From Clostridium acetobutylicum ATCC 824 (GTDB taxonomy: Bacteria; Bacillota; Clostridia; Clostridiales; Clostridiaceae), in the NCBI RefSeq assembly GCF_000008765.1, contig NC_003030.1:3010001-3074000 (forward strand): 64,000 nucleotides of DNA. The letters run 5' to 3'. Below are positions 19,662-28,888 of the stretch, piece after piece. The translations under genes and the position numbers were made by a program. The notes under the pieces are model-generated. The model saw only the letters and a program-made list of their open reading frames with translations. It did no database searches and had not been told where the DNA came from. Positions within the stretch are counted from its first letter, which is position 1; each line of letters opens with the position of its first letter.

Positions 19662-21032
19662 TTACATAGTTAATTTTCCATTTGGAGTATTTCTTATTTG
19701 AAGTATTCTAGTTTCATATCCTGTATTGGCATCTATATATTCAACGAAATCTTGACCTTTATAGCTTCCAACAAACTCATATGTCAAAACTTCTGTATTG
19801 GTTTCTGTTGGAACTACTGCAAGATTTACACTTGTAATATTAAGCCTTCTTCCAACTTTAGTTTGTGCTGTTTGCTGGCTTACTTTAGGAGAACCAAAAT
19901 TTCTAGTATCTACATGAGAAGTAAGATACTTTTTAGCATCAACTCCAACTATGCTTCCATCATCTAATGACACTTTAAGTTTTATCATATCAGGATAAAC
20001 AGATACATTATTTTGGTTATATATATAACTTATAACACCTACATTTTCATAATTTAAAAAGTAGGTAGACTTCATATTCTTGAATCCTAAACTATTAAGA
20101 TAATTTATACCTATATCCGTAGCTTTTTTCATGTCTATATTGCTTTTACTAACAGTTTTATTATCAAGTAGGGTAATTAACTTTCCACCATGTTTTGTAA
20201 CCTCGCACCTTACTCTACTTGCATTCTTATCTCTACCCTTTATAGAAACGTTAAATGCATACATAGGTATGCCAGCTTTACCACTATCAGTTGTTTCTAT
20301 GCTTTTTATTCTATTTTCACCAATTGCTTTTCTAACTACACTTTCAGCTTCCTTTTGACTTACCACTCCCATTGAATTAACCTTAGGTGTAATTTGAAGA
20401 TTGTTATCTGAGAACGGACCATCATATATAAGTGCTGGATACTGGGCAGATTGTTTTTGAATATTTTTAAAACTATCTGATATATTAGCTCCGTTAGCGG
20501 AAGCAAGTACTCCACTCATTTTTCGTCTTATTTCCCCCCAGCCTACTCTTCCTAAATTTATATTATTTTGTACATCCTTTAACTGATTCTCAAGACTATC
20601 TGCTTGATTTCTTAACCTTTCAACCTGGGATATATCCGAAGCACTTAATTCCTCTCCTTTAGCTGATTTATTTTCAAGAACATAGCAAAAATCTCCTAGT
20701 TGCGATATAAATTTGCTAGTACCTTGAAGCTGTTCCTGCGCAATAGGCATGGAGTGGAGCTTATCATTTGCTATAGTCGAATATCTATATATATCTCCTA
20801 GCACCAAGGTATTCTGTTCTCTAGATCCAAGTATTGGAACTTTAGAAAGATCCGCCCCTATATTTTCTACTGAATCTATAAGTTGATACATACTTTTATC
20901 GTATTCTCCCTGAAGATAATTCCTGTAATCTGTTCTTTCTAAGGTCATAAGTATAGCATAACTAGTAGAAAAAACTACTATAAGTGACACCGCTAATGTA
21001 TATGCAATTCTTTTAGCACTGCTTTTCATCAT
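19662..21032 (-). CDS. ypeB: Germination protein YpeB
   Basis: 456 aa from ATG 21030-21032, which has AGGAG 7 bases upstream; the reading from 21110 is rejected. One N-terminal transmembrane helix (about 8-28), a helical extracytoplasmic region with VGWGEIRRKMSG, and three PepSY-like repeats to the C-terminus (VYPDMIKLKVSLDDGSIVGVDAK region). In bacilli YpeB is needed for spore placement and stability of the cortex lytic enzyme SleB, and the two genes are adjacent. No sleB is next to it here. Confidence 0.92.
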   Translation of the reverse strand: MMKSSAKRIAYTLAVSLIVVFSTSYAILMTLERTDYRNYLQGEYDKSMYQLIDSVENIGADLSKVPILGSREQNTLVLGDIYRYSTIANDKLHSMPIAQEQLQGTSKFISQLGDFCYVLENKSAKGEELSASDISQVERLRNQADSLENQLKDVQNNINLGRVGWGEIRRKMSGVLASANGANISDSFKNIQKQSAQYPALIYDGPFSDNNLQITPKVNSMGVVSQKEAESVVRKAIGENRIKSIETTDSGKAGIPMYAFNVSIKGRDKNASRVRCEVTKHGGKLITLLDNKTVSKSNIDMKKATDIGINYLNSLGFKNMKSTYFLNYENVGVISYIYNQNNVSVYPDMIKLKVSLDDGSIVGVDAKKYLTSHVDTRNFGSPKVSQQTAQTKVGRRLNITSVNLAVVPTETNTEVLTYEFVGSYKGQDFVEYIDANTGYETRILQIRNTPNGKLTM

Positions 21033-21249
21033 TAATACACTCCTCTGTTTATTAATAAGCTTTTGCATATAGTTTTTATTTTTCGTGTGAATAATATACC
21101 TATTAACCATTAATTTTTCAATAAATAATTTTGAAAGGTATTTATAATTTATGTCATATTATATATAATTAAAAGTGCATTAATATTTTAAAATGTAGAT
21201 CACTTATAGCACATTTTATTTCAAGACTAATATTGAAAGGTGAATAACA

Positions 21250-22404
21250 ATGAAATTTTTAATTCTTTCGGTTTCGGCCGGCGGTGGACATATTCATGCT
21301 GCTTTTGCATTAAAAAAGTACATAGCTAAGTATCTAGAAGGTTCACAAGTTAAAATGCTGGATACCATTAAATATTTAAATCCATTTTTAGATAAAGTTC
21401 TTATAGGTGGTTACTTGAAGACCTTAAAAGTATCTCCAGCACTATTCGGCAAACTTTATAATTTTACTGAAAAGGATGATAATCTTGCTTCATTAAGTAA
21501 TAAAATAAATGAATTTATGGCATACAAACTTATTCCTATAATAGAAGATTTTAATCCTGATGTAATTATATGTACACATCCATTTCCAACAGAGATGGTT
21601 TCTATATTAAAATCCAAGGAATCCTTAAAAACTCCTATGCTTTGTATCCTTACTGATTACGCACCTCACAGTTTTTGGATAAGACCACAAGTAAATTCAT
21701 ATGTGGTTTCAAATTCAGACATGGTAGATGAGATGGTTAGGCGTGGCGTGAATCGTGAAAATATTTATGATCTAGGTATACCAGTTGATCCAGATTTTAT
21801 AAGGAACTTCGATAAAATAGAAACATTAAACGAACTAAATTTATCCTTAAATAAGAAAACAATACTAATAATGGGTGGAAGTCTTGGAATAGGTAAAATA
21901 GAAGATATCTATGAAGCTTTATCTAAATCAAGAGCAAATATTCAAATAATAATAATAACAGGTAATAACAAAAAGCTATATTCAAAACTTCTCGAATTAG
22001 CCGAAGATTCATATGTTGAGACAAGAATATTAGGCTATACAAGGGATGTTAACAGATATATGCAAGCATCTGATTTACTTCTTACTAAGCCAGGTGGATT
22101 AACTATAACAGAAGCTTTAATTTGTAGGGTTCCTTTAGCAGTCTTCTCACCTATACCAGGTCAAGAAGAAAAAAATGAGGATTTTCTTTTAAAACATAAT
22201 CTTGCAATCAGCATACGTGACAGTGAAAATTGTCTAGGTATTATAGAAAGTTTAATATCTAATCCAGAATTACTTCAAGCAATGAAGGATAATTGCAATA
22301 AATTTTCAAAGCCTTCTAGCGGAAAAGATATATGTAATCTTCTAATAAACTTAATAAACAAAAATCAAAAAATAGACGTAAACAATGCAGACTATAGAAA
22401 TTAA
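21250..22404 (+). CDS. Diacylglycerol glycosyltransferase-like protein (MGDG synthase / UgtP family)
   Basis: 384 aa, GT28-type. The N-terminus LSVSAGGGHIHAAFAL is the MGDG-synthase signature; the C-terminal domain has TKPGGLTITEALICRVPL and IPGQEEKN, the nucleotide-sugar and acceptor region. Likely adds a hexose from UDP-sugar to diacylglycerol at the inner membrane face, making glycolipid. The spore cortex-like neighbours do not prove a sporulation role. UDP-GlcNAc transfer (MurG-like) is less likely because of the N-terminal domain. Own transcription unit, ends at the hairpin overlapping its stop. Confidence 0.85.
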   Translation: MKFLILSVSAGGGHIHAAFALKKYIAKYLEGSQVKMLDTIKYLNPFLDKVLIGGYLKTLKVSPALFGKLYNFTEKDDNLASLSNKINEFMAYKLIPIIEDFNPDVIICTHPFPTEMVSILKSKESLKTPMLCILTDYAPHSFWIRPQVNSYVVSNSDMVDEMVRRGVNRENIYDLGIPVDPDFIRNFDKIETLNELNLSLNKKTILIMGGSLGIGKIEDIYEALSKSRANIQIIIITGNNKKLYSKLLELAEDSYVETRILGYTRDVNRYMQASDLLLTKPGGLTITEALICRVPLAVFSPIPGQEEKNEDFLLKHNLAISIRDSENCLGIIESLISNPELLQAMKDNCNKFSKPSSGKDICNLLINLINKNQKIDVNNADYRN

Positions 22405-22420
22405 TCTGCATTGTTTTTAC
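22381..22420 (+). terminator. Terminator overlapping the glycosyltransferase stop
   Basis: Stem AACAATGCAGA / TCTGCATTGTT, loop of 13 containing the TAA stop, then TTTTAC. Confidence 0.75.
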
Positions 22421-22435
22421 TTTTATTTAAAATAA

Positions 22436-23101
22436 TCACTTTTCCAACTTATTAATAACCTTTTTTACTTCTTCTACTATTTTAAATTTAACTTTAATCT
22501 TTCCATCATCTTTAGAATTACATACAACTTTATACTCTTCAGGGGTTAGCACTTTTTTCATTTCAGTGTCAGTTTTTTGCTCTTCTACCGCTCCTCTTGT
22601 TATGTCAGTAAAACACAGCGGCGGAAACATAACACACCACCAATTATGCCCTCTTGCTTGTCCAATAAGAATCCTATAAGCCTCATACTTTCCCTCCGGC
22701 AATACTATGTTACCATAACTTTTTACCGGGAAATCAACCTTTGCTAGCTCAGTATTTACTTTATACTGATATCCATTCTTTTTTATAACGGAATCTGCTA
22801 TCCTTTTTATACTTGAGTCACTATTAAGTAACACCTTCCTTGACTGATTTATGTCTTTGCAATTTTGAAGCTTGGGCCTCATATAGTTTATAACTGCATC
22901 TCTAACCTTCAGTTTAAGGTTCTGGTCCGCATCTGAATCGCTGTTTGCAAGAACATGAAACCTAATAACCTTCTTAGCTATACTAATTTGAATATTATCC
23001 TTATTTAATCCAGAATCACTATATGCTAAAACATAGTTCATACTCATAAAAGTTATATAAAAAATCGCAAGTATAATTACAATAAAAATTTTCTTTTTCA
23101 T
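22436..23101 (-). CDS. spoIIR: Stage II sporulation protein R
   Basis: Forespore signalling protein that activates SpoIIGA to process pro-sigma-E. 221 aa from ATG 23099-23101 with GGAGG 7 bases upstream. N-terminal export helix (about 5-25), family signature VIRFHVLANSDSDADQNLKLKVRD and GHNWWCVMFPPLCF (Trp/Cys/Phe-rich). In B. subtilis it is under sigma-F; a GGCGAAAAAT element lies upstream here (about 23131-23140, minus strand) but its -35 partner is poor, so I do not assign a promoter. Confidence 0.95.
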   Translation of the reverse strand: MKKKIFIVIILAIFYITFMSMNYVLAYSDSGLNKDNIQISIAKKVIRFHVLANSDSDADQNLKLKVRDAVINYMRPKLQNCKDINQSRKVLLNSDSSIKRIADSVIKKNGYQYKVNTELAKVDFPVKSYGNIVLPEGKYEAYRILIGQARGHNWWCVMFPPLCFTDITRGAVEEQKTDTEMKKVLTPEEYKVVCNSKDDGKIKVKFKIVEEVKKVINKLEK

Positions 23102-23344
23102 AAATCTTCCTCCATTCATTTAAGATTATTTCCATTTTTCGCCTACTTATTCAGTAGCAGTTATAAATATAGAAAACAATTTATCCTATTCTTGTGTATG
23201 CCTTTTCCTTATATTACCACGTTATAATTCCTTTTTATGGCCATAATAATAAATGAAATTTATGAGTTTTATCTTACCTGCATTAACTTTCTACATTCAC
23301 CTAATGCTTCAAATAAAAAAACATTTTCTTTTGAAGGTGATTTC

Positions 23345-23761
23345 ATGATTAAATACAACAGTTTACCTTTAATAAAAAAAATATACACAAAAAAAACACC
23401 AGAAGAAATACGTACTATCAACGTGGCGCTTTTTTCAACACTTTTATTAGAAAGCGGTATTATATGTGACTTTTTAAGAAGCCGGCGAGAACATTTCCTA
23501 ACCTATGTATTCTTAAGTATGGTAACAGTAAGCATATCAATATTTTTAATTCTGCTGTGGAAATTTTACGAATACCTGCTATTAAAAAGATGTGAATTAA
23601 TAACATACATAGTGCGAGAGGGTGATTCACTTATAGCAATATCTCAAACATGCATGCCCGAGTGTAATCCTTGGAAAACAGCTTCACTAATCAGAAACAT
23701 AAACAACATAAAAGACTTCATATATGTTGGACAAAAAATTCTAGTGCCTTCAAGGCTTTAA
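23345..23761 (+). CDS. Membrane protein with C-terminal LysM domain
   Basis: 138 aa from ATG 23345-23347 (GAAGGTGA 5-8 bases upstream; the longer reading from 23237 has no ribosome site). Two hydrophobic stretches (about 26-40 and 50-75) are followed by a LysM domain (about 86-137: YIVREGDSLIAISQ...NNIKDFIYVGQKILVPS). LysM binds peptidoglycan GlcNAc. The topology suggests a wall-associated membrane protein. The last four bases overlap the end of the convergent splB-like gene. Confidence 0.75.
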   Translation: MIKYNSLPLIKKIYTKKTPEEIRTINVALFSTLLLESGIICDFLRSRREHFLTYVFLSMVTVSISIFLILLWKFYEYLLLKRCELITYIVREGDSLIAISQTCMPECNPWKTASLIRNINNIKDFIYVGQKILVPSRL

Positions 23762-24801
23762 AATATTTTATACTTTGGTACATATTTTATAATAAGGTTA
23801 TAAACATATTCTTTCATTTTTTGAGAATCTTCATATGTATAATAATCATTAATATTAGAAAATTTATATCCGAAAATATTTCCATACGGATTTAATTTTC
23901 TAATTCTTTTTAAATGTTCTTTTTTTACTCTAAAAGTATCAATATTTATATCCCTTATTTTTTGTTGATTCACAAAACTAAATATTTTATCTATAAACCT
24001 TTTGTAGATTTCATCAAAATTATTTATTTTCATTATTGGTTCAATAGAAAGTCTTATACGAACTCCTTTTGCTGCAGCTTCATTTATACTTTTAAGCCTG
24101 CTATTTAAACTTGGTACTTTAAATTCATATTTCTTAATAACTTCGTCAGGTAAAAGAGACCATGCAAATATAACATTATCCGGTATATCAAGATGACTTA
24201 CGCTTTTAAAGTTAGCACTCTTAGTTCTTATTTCAATAAGCATATCCTTATTTCCCCTAGCTGCTTGTATCCACTTTTCGGCAAATCCAGTAAGTTTTTC
24301 AAATGCTAAAATATCAGAATCATATGAAATACAAATATATATTCTTTTATCCTTGCTTTCTTTTGCCGCTCGTTCTATAAAATCCTCTATATTTATAAAT
24401 ATTACTACATTACTAGATGGGTATAATCCTTTTAAATAACAATACTCACAGTCATATATACAATTTAAAATACTTGATGAATAGTAAAAGTTCTCTTGTC
24501 CAAAGTTTTCACACATATCAGAGCCATTATATATAAAATTACTTTTTGCTTTTGCAAGTATAAGCTTTTGAGAATACTTTTGAACATTAAAATTTTGTTT
24601 TGTTCTATTAAAAACATCCTTGTAATTATCTATATAAATAATTTTACTGTCGGGGAATTTTTCAATAATTTGCTTTGTTTTTTTTAAATTTTTTATTTCA
24701 TTCTCCACATATATATGCGAAAATTTATTTTGCAAAATAGCTTTTTTGTTTTTACTTCCACATGCTCCCAATGAGGTTTGAAAAATATTTTCTCCCATCA
24801 T
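23758..24801 (-). CDS. splB: Spore photoproduct lyase-like radical SAM protein
   Basis: 347 aa. Radical SAM cluster CIYDCEYCY (Cys 114, 118, 121) and an SPL-like C-terminal half. Spore photoproduct lyase reverses the thymine dimer that UV makes in spore DNA. Where the B. subtilis enzyme has its H-donor Cys141 (ACTSDI), this protein reads SYDSDI, with Tyr160 at the aligned position and a Cys (157) three residues earlier. The start is uncertain: ATG 24799-24801 lies 50 bases inside the preceding gene and the first 25 codons look non-conserved. The gene follows ispE and a phosphorylase gene in one operon. Confidence 0.75.
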   Translation of the reverse strand: MMGENIFQTSLGACGSKNKKAILQNKFSHIYVENEIKNLKKTKQIIEKFPDSKIIYIDNYKDVFNRTKQNFNVQKYSQKLILAKAKSNFIYNGSDMCENFGQENFYYSSSILNCIYDCEYCYLKGLYPSSNVVIFINIEDFIERAAKESKDKRIYICISYDSDILAFEKLTGFAEKWIQAARGNKDMLIEIRTKSANFKSVSHLDIPDNVIFAWSLLPDEVIKKYEFKVPSLNSRLKSINEAAAKGVRIRLSIEPIMKINNFDEIYKRFIDKIFSFVNQQKIRDINIDTFRVKKEHLKRIRKLNPYGNIFGYKFSNINDYYTYEDSQKMKEYVYNLIIKYVPKYKIF

Positions 24802-25558
24802 TTTTAATCTTCACTTCCAAACTTAAAAATCCTTCAAAATCAAATTCCTTCCCATTTCTAATCTTATAGGCAACTGCAGCCTTTTTAAGCTGTATACTTT
24901 GACTTTCAGTTAACCTAAGTCTACTAACAATCTTCTCAATGTTTCCAGTACATACATCACTCAAAAAATTTTTTTCATGAAATATCCTCTTATAATTTTC
25001 AATATAAGAATTTATTTTTTCCATGCTTTTTTTTATTAAGTTCCTCACTAATTCTCCACTTACATTTACATTATTAGCATTGTCAGAAACTATTTTTATT
25101 AGAGCTATCTCATGCTTCTGAAAAAACTTTGATGCACTTTGAAAAAAAGCACTTCCCTCCATATCACATACGTCATCAACCTGACCGGTTGTAACAGGTA
25201 TGGAAAAGGTTTGAAGGTTGCCCTCTTCAAAATCATGTTTTAATAAAATATCTGGATAAAATTCCTTATTCGTATCAACATCTTTAATCTTATTTATAAA
25301 AACGCACTCTCCTACAGTTCTACTTCTACTTCCGCATATACCTACATTTACAAAAAGATCCTTACTTAACTTTGATTTTAAACTTCCTATATATCCTACA
25401 GCACATGCAGCATTTATCTTACCTGTTCCACTGATTATAAGCTTAATCTCCTCAGAAGAAAAAATCTGAAAACTTGAATGAACAGCCTCCTTTCTTAATT
25501 TATAATAAGAAATTATACCTTCAGCCTCACCATAAAAACTACACAAAAAGTAAATCAT
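24752..25558 (-). CDS. Nucleoside phosphorylase-like protein (PNP/MTAN superfamily)
   Basis: 268 aa. N-terminal SGTGKINAACAVGYIGS and VNVGICGSR correspond to the phosphate/base region, and CDMEGSAFFQSA corresponds to the MTAN-type VDMEGAA ribose-binding segment. Probably cleaves or phosphorolyses a purine nucleoside; the exact substrate is unknown. The C-terminal 80 residues (NFLSDVCTG...) are unusual for MTAN and may be helical. It starts 3 bases after ispE and overlaps the splB-like gene by 50 bases, suggesting co-expression. Confidence 0.75.
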   Translation of the reverse strand: MIYFLCSFYGEAEGIISYYKLRKEAVHSSFQIFSSEEIKLIISGTGKINAACAVGYIGSLKSKLSKDLFVNVGICGSRSRTVGECVFINKIKDVDTNKEFYPDILLKHDFEEGNLQTFSIPVTTGQVDDVCDMEGSAFFQSASKFFQKHEIALIKIVSDNANNVNVSGELVRNLIKKSMEKINSYIENYKRIFHEKNFLSDVCTGNIEKIVSRLRLTESQSIQLKKAAVAYKIRNGKEFDFEGFLSLEVKIKNDGRKYFSNLIGSMWK

Positions 25559-25561
25559 AAC

Positions 25562-26404
25562 CTATACCGTCCTTGTTATAAATACTTTATTATATTCCTT
25601 TTTCATTTCATAAAAATATTTTTCAGCTTCTTTAGTGTTATCAAAAAAAGAAAAAACCGTTGGTCCACTTCCACTCATCATTGTACCTATAGAGTTATAT
25701 TCTAGAGCTTTCTCCTTTATTTCATTTATCTCCTTATATTTTACTGCTGTAACATTCTCCAAAACATTTACCATATTATTTACAACAAATTTAAAATGGC
25801 CATTATTTACAGCCTTTACTAGCCCTTCACTATCAGGATGCTTAACATCTAAACATTTGTCATACTCTGTATATACCATCTTTGTTGAAACTCCAAAGTC
25901 AGGCTTAACAAGTACAATTATCTTACCATTCATGCTTCTGAGCTTTGTTATCTTCTCTCCTATTCCTTCACAAAAAGCTGTACCTCCAACTATGCAAAAA
26001 GGGATATCAGCGCCTATTTTAACTCCTAAATTTATAAGTTCTTCATCTGAAACGTCCTTTTTAAAAATATCTCTCATAGCTTTAAGTACGGCTGCACCAT
26101 CAGCACTTCCCCCTGCAAGCCCAGCTGCTACAGGTATTCTTTTATTTATATGTATACTTATTCCCTTATCAATTTTATATGTATCCATGAAAAGCTTAGC
26201 TGCCCTATAAGCTATATTTTTATCATTAGTGGGTATATTACGCCTATTTGATGTGATTTTTATTCCCTCATCTATGATTCTTATATCTAAAACATCATAC
26301 AAATTAATGCTCTGCATTATCATCTTTAATAAATGATATCCATCTTCTCTTTTTCCTATAACATCAAGTGAAATATTAACCTTAGCGTAGGCTTTAACAT
26401 TCAT
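25562..26404 (-). CDS. ispE: 4-diphosphocytidyl-2-C-methyl-D-erythritol kinase
   Basis: GHMP kinase of the MEP isoprenoid pathway. 280 aa from ATG 26402-26404; GGAGG is 8 bases upstream, whereas the ATG two codons earlier is only one base from it. Motifs: AYAKVNISLDVIGKREDGYH, the ATP loop PVAAGLAGGSADGAAVL (about 90-106) and MSGSGPTVFSFF near the end. ispE is near veg and yabG in bacilli too, so this neighbourhood is conserved. Confidence 0.96.
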   Translation of the reverse strand: MNVKAYAKVNISLDVIGKREDGYHLLKMIMQSINLYDVLDIRIIDEGIKITSNRRNIPTNDKNIAYRAAKLFMDTYKIDKGISIHINKRIPVAAGLAGGSADGAAVLKAMRDIFKKDVSDEELINLGVKIGADIPFCIVGGTAFCEGIGEKITKLRSMNGKIIVLVKPDFGVSTKMVYTEYDKCLDVKHPDSEGLVKAVNNGHFKFVVNNMVNVLENVTAVKYKEINEIKEKALEYNSIGTMMSGSGPTVFSFFDNTKEAEKYFYEMKKEYNKVFITRTV

Positions 26405-26454
26405 TTTCATCCCTCCAATTATAGATTATATTATATCATAGAACAAAAAATATA

Positions 26455-26500
26455 TAAAAAATGTCTCAAAGTTATCAATTTTCTTAGTAACCTTGAGACA
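26455..26500 (-). terminator. Terminator after the SipL-like gene
   Basis: TGTCTCAA-x-GTTA stem (26462-26474) with TAAC-x-TTGAGACA (26488-26500), 13-base loop, then a T-run on the minus strand. Confidence 0.8.
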
Positions 26501-26518
26501 CTTTGTTTTAGTATAAAA

Positions 26519-28081
26519 TTATATAACAGCCCTTCCGGGTATTATCAACTTTTGACCTGGTGCTACAAGATTTTCATCCTCGATGTTGTTAGCTTTAACT
26601 ATACTCTCAACAGTTGTAGCATAATTCTTTGCGATTTTCCAAAGAGAATCTCCATCTTGAATACAATATATAGTAATACTTGCTTTTTTCTCAGGAATTC
26701 CGTCCTCTGAGGGTTCTACATTTACTATAAAACTTCTATCATTTTCATAACTAACCTTTTGATCAAATGATATTAGTGATTTTATAGCTATAGTATTAGC
26801 CTCAAGCGTACTTTCAATATTCTCAATATTAGCTCTTACATCACAAACCATATCTATTTTGCATCCTTCTATCTCCGCTGAATTAGCGAAAGGAATATCC
26901 TCATTTAGAGCATATACATTATTATCTTTATCCGATGTTCTGTAAAGCACCGATACATTCAGTATCCCCTCTATAGAAACTTTGTTTTCAAATACCTTCT
27001 TATCAGTAACAATAACTTTCCCATATGCTGCAACTATTCCTGATGGATTTGGATACTCTGAAGGAACCTCTATATTTTCCTTTACTATAGTTTCTGAAAA
27101 AGCATGTTCTTTAATCATATTTATTCTATAATCTTTTTTCTTAACATCTAAAACTGTTTCTGGAGAATATACATCATCTATTGAGTTTATCTCCATTCTA
27201 TTAATTACTTTAGCATCACATTTAACAATTGCCTCTGTAGATATTATTCTATTTTCTCCTAGGTCATCTTGTTTCACATTAAACTCATAAGCATCAACTC
27301 TAAAAATTGAATCATTGTCCATAGTAGGGTCTGAACCATCTATGCTTTCCTCTCCACTTATCTCAACATCATCTGAGATATAATTTATTTGTCCTGAATC
27401 CTTTGCCTTATACAATATTTCAACCAAAGCATTTGCATTTGCTTCTATTTTTCCATCTGATACTTTAACATTTTTTTTATGAACACTCACATCACATCTT
27501 AATATCTCATCTATCTGTTCTTTATCAGATGGTATTTGTATATTAGATTTTGCAATTAAATCAATAGTAGTTTTACCAATTATATTATCTATTTTAGTTT
27601 TATTTCTTAAAAATTGAACTTCCCCAATACCAACTACATCTTTTACCATTTCAATTTTTGACACTTTATTGACTTTTCCCTTTATTTCTATTATGCCCTG
27701 AACGCATATTTTCCTTTCATTTACAATATTGCAGTTCATATGTTCTACATATGGTTTTACATTGCAAATCATATCACGCTCACAATTAACTATATCTATA
27801 TAATTAGAGAACTTAGAGGTATAGTTTACCCCATATACATCATTTTTTGAATCTCCCGTTCCTAAATATATTACATTAAATTCCACTTGCCCTTCCACAT
27901 ATACTTTATCTTGCATTATTTCTGTATTTATAATTTTGGGCTTTGCATCCACCATAAGTATCTGTTTTACATCCGGTCTAGTATCCGGTATAACATATTC
28001 CTCTTTAACAACAGTATCAACAATATTTTGTCCAACTGTTTTTTCGTATTCTATACTCTCCATCACCAATTCAGCTGCCAT
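26519..28081 (-). CDS. sipL: SPOCS/LysM spore protein, SipL-like
   Basis: 520 aa with three SPOCS (DUF3794) domains, visible as repeated IPDTRPDVKQIL / VEGQVEFNVIYL, then AEALVEILYK-type and IPSEYP...VSVLYRT blocks, and a C-terminal LysM domain (about 470-515, IQDGDSLWKIAKNYATT...LVAPGQKLIIPG). This is the architecture of Clostridioides difficile SipL, which binds the coat morphogen SpoIVA and holds the coat to the forespore. Expected in the mother cell. ATG follows GGAGGGTGA. Ortholog status is inferred from architecture. Confidence 0.88.
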   Translation of the reverse strand: MAAELVMESIEYEKTVGQNIVDTVVKEEYVIPDTRPDVKQILMVDAKPKIINTEIMQDKVYVEGQVEFNVIYLGTGDSKNDVYGVNYTSKFSNYIDIVNCERDMICNVKPYVEHMNCNIVNERKICVQGIIEIKGKVNKVSKIEMVKDVVGIGEVQFLRNKTKIDNIIGKTTIDLIAKSNIQIPSDKEQIDEILRCDVSVHKKNVKVSDGKIEANANALVEILYKAKDSGQINYISDDVEISGEESIDGSDPTMDNDSIFRVDAYEFNVKQDDLGENRIISTEAIVKCDAKVINRMEINSIDDVYSPETVLDVKKKDYRINMIKEHAFSETIVKENIEVPSEYPNPSGIVAAYGKVIVTDKKVFENKVSIEGILNVSVLYRTSDKDNNVYALNEDIPFANSAEIEGCKIDMVCDVRANIENIESTLEANTIAIKSLISFDQKVSYENDRSFIVNVEPSEDGIPEKKASITIYCIQDGDSLWKIAKNYATTVESIVKANNIEDENLVAPGQKLIIPGRAVI

Positions 28082-28331
28082 AGTTCACCCTCCTATAAAT
28101 ATATTTTTTGAATATAAACACACAATTTATCTGCATATTATAATCTATATAAACACGATTAAAAATATGATAGTTTTAAATATGTTTTTTATATTTATTT
28201 ATTAAAAATTTATTATTATAGGAGTAAGGATACCTATTTTATAAGCAAATTCAAGGCATATTTATTCGACATATTATGACCACTTTCGCAAAATTGCTTA
28301 GCTTTTATCTATATAATTACAAAAAATAAAC

Positions 28332-28360
28332 TTGACATTTTTAAATATCTATAGTAACAT
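28332..28360 (+). promoter_or_regulatory. Promoter of the candidate RNA between sipL and veg
   Basis: TTGACA (28332-28337), 17-base spacer, TAACAT (28355-28360; four of six consensus positions). No plus-strand protein gene follows. The rest of the 543-base gap 28082-28624 shows nothing else beyond AT-rich sequence and the veg terminator. Confidence 0.55.
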
Positions 28361-28366
28361 AGAAAT

Positions 28367-28455
28367 TGGTTATTGACCATATAACCTCTCATAAATTCTC
28401 AATACCCTTTTATACCATAGTTGAAAGATGGATTCAAAGCCATCTTTCTTTTTTT
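28367..28455 (+). ncRNA. Candidate small RNA between sipL and veg
   Basis: Predicted product of about 89 nt. It opens with a stem-loop GGTTAT (28368-28373) / ATAACC (28381-28386) and ends in a textbook terminator: perfect 9-bp stem GAAAGATGG (28423-28431) / CCATCTTTC (28440-28448), 8-base loop, seven T. Both flanking genes are on the minus strand, so nothing else explains the plus-strand terminator. No ORF with a ribosome site. Signal-based inference. Confidence 0.5.
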
Positions 28456-28587
28456 ATATTCTAAAAAAAAGAAAAACACAATATAATTACTATCATTATA
28501 TTTTTAACAAAAATAAGTCCATAAATTAACTTATTGCAATTCCAATATCAATTAACAATAATGATCTTTTAAAATACAATAAAAAAT

Positions 28588-28618
28588 AAAAGCGATACCA
28601 TTAAATAGTATCGCTTTT
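28588..28618. terminator. Terminator after veg
   Basis: Perfect 11-bp stem AAAAGCGATAC / GTATCGCTTTT, 9-base loop, usable in both directions. Confidence 0.9.
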
Positions 28619-28624
28619 TTTTAA

Positions 28625-28861
28625 TCATGCACCAAAAACAATTTGCACTGATTTAGTTAACACATCTGAATAGCTATATGTCACAGTCCTTTGGGTGTCG
28701 CTCTCCAATCTAACTACAAAAATACTTGGATAAGTCTTTTCTATAACTCCATTATTAACAACAATCTTTTTTCTTCCACCATTTGATTTAAGTGTAACTT
28801 TCTCGCCAACATGATTTTCTATGCTAGCTTTAATTGAGGCCAAACCGTTTTGCCTTATCAC
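28625..28861 (-). CDS. veg: Veg protein (DUF1021)
   Basis: 78 aa from GTG 28859-28861, 6-7 bases after GAGGGTG; an earlier in-frame GTG sits inside the ribosome site. Family segments: IKASIENHVGEKVTLKSNGGRKK, ETYPSxFVVxL equivalent (KTYPSIFVVRL) and VTYSYSDVLT. Veg is a small, highly expressed Firmicute protein; in B. subtilis it stimulates biofilm gene expression through an unresolved mechanism. The yabG-veg-ispE neighbourhood is conserved with bacilli. Confidence 0.93.
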   Translation of the reverse strand: MIRQNGLASIKASIENHVGEKVTLKSNGGRKKIVVNNGVIEKTYPSIFVVRLESDTQRTVTYSYSDVLTKSVQIVFGA

Positions 28862-28888
28862 AAATAACACCCTCTTTCAATAGTAACT

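Noticed and set aside
22436-23220. Sigma-F promoter upstream of spoIIR
   Set aside because: A GGCGAAAAAT -10 candidate exists, but no GYATA-like -35 at the right spacing was found.
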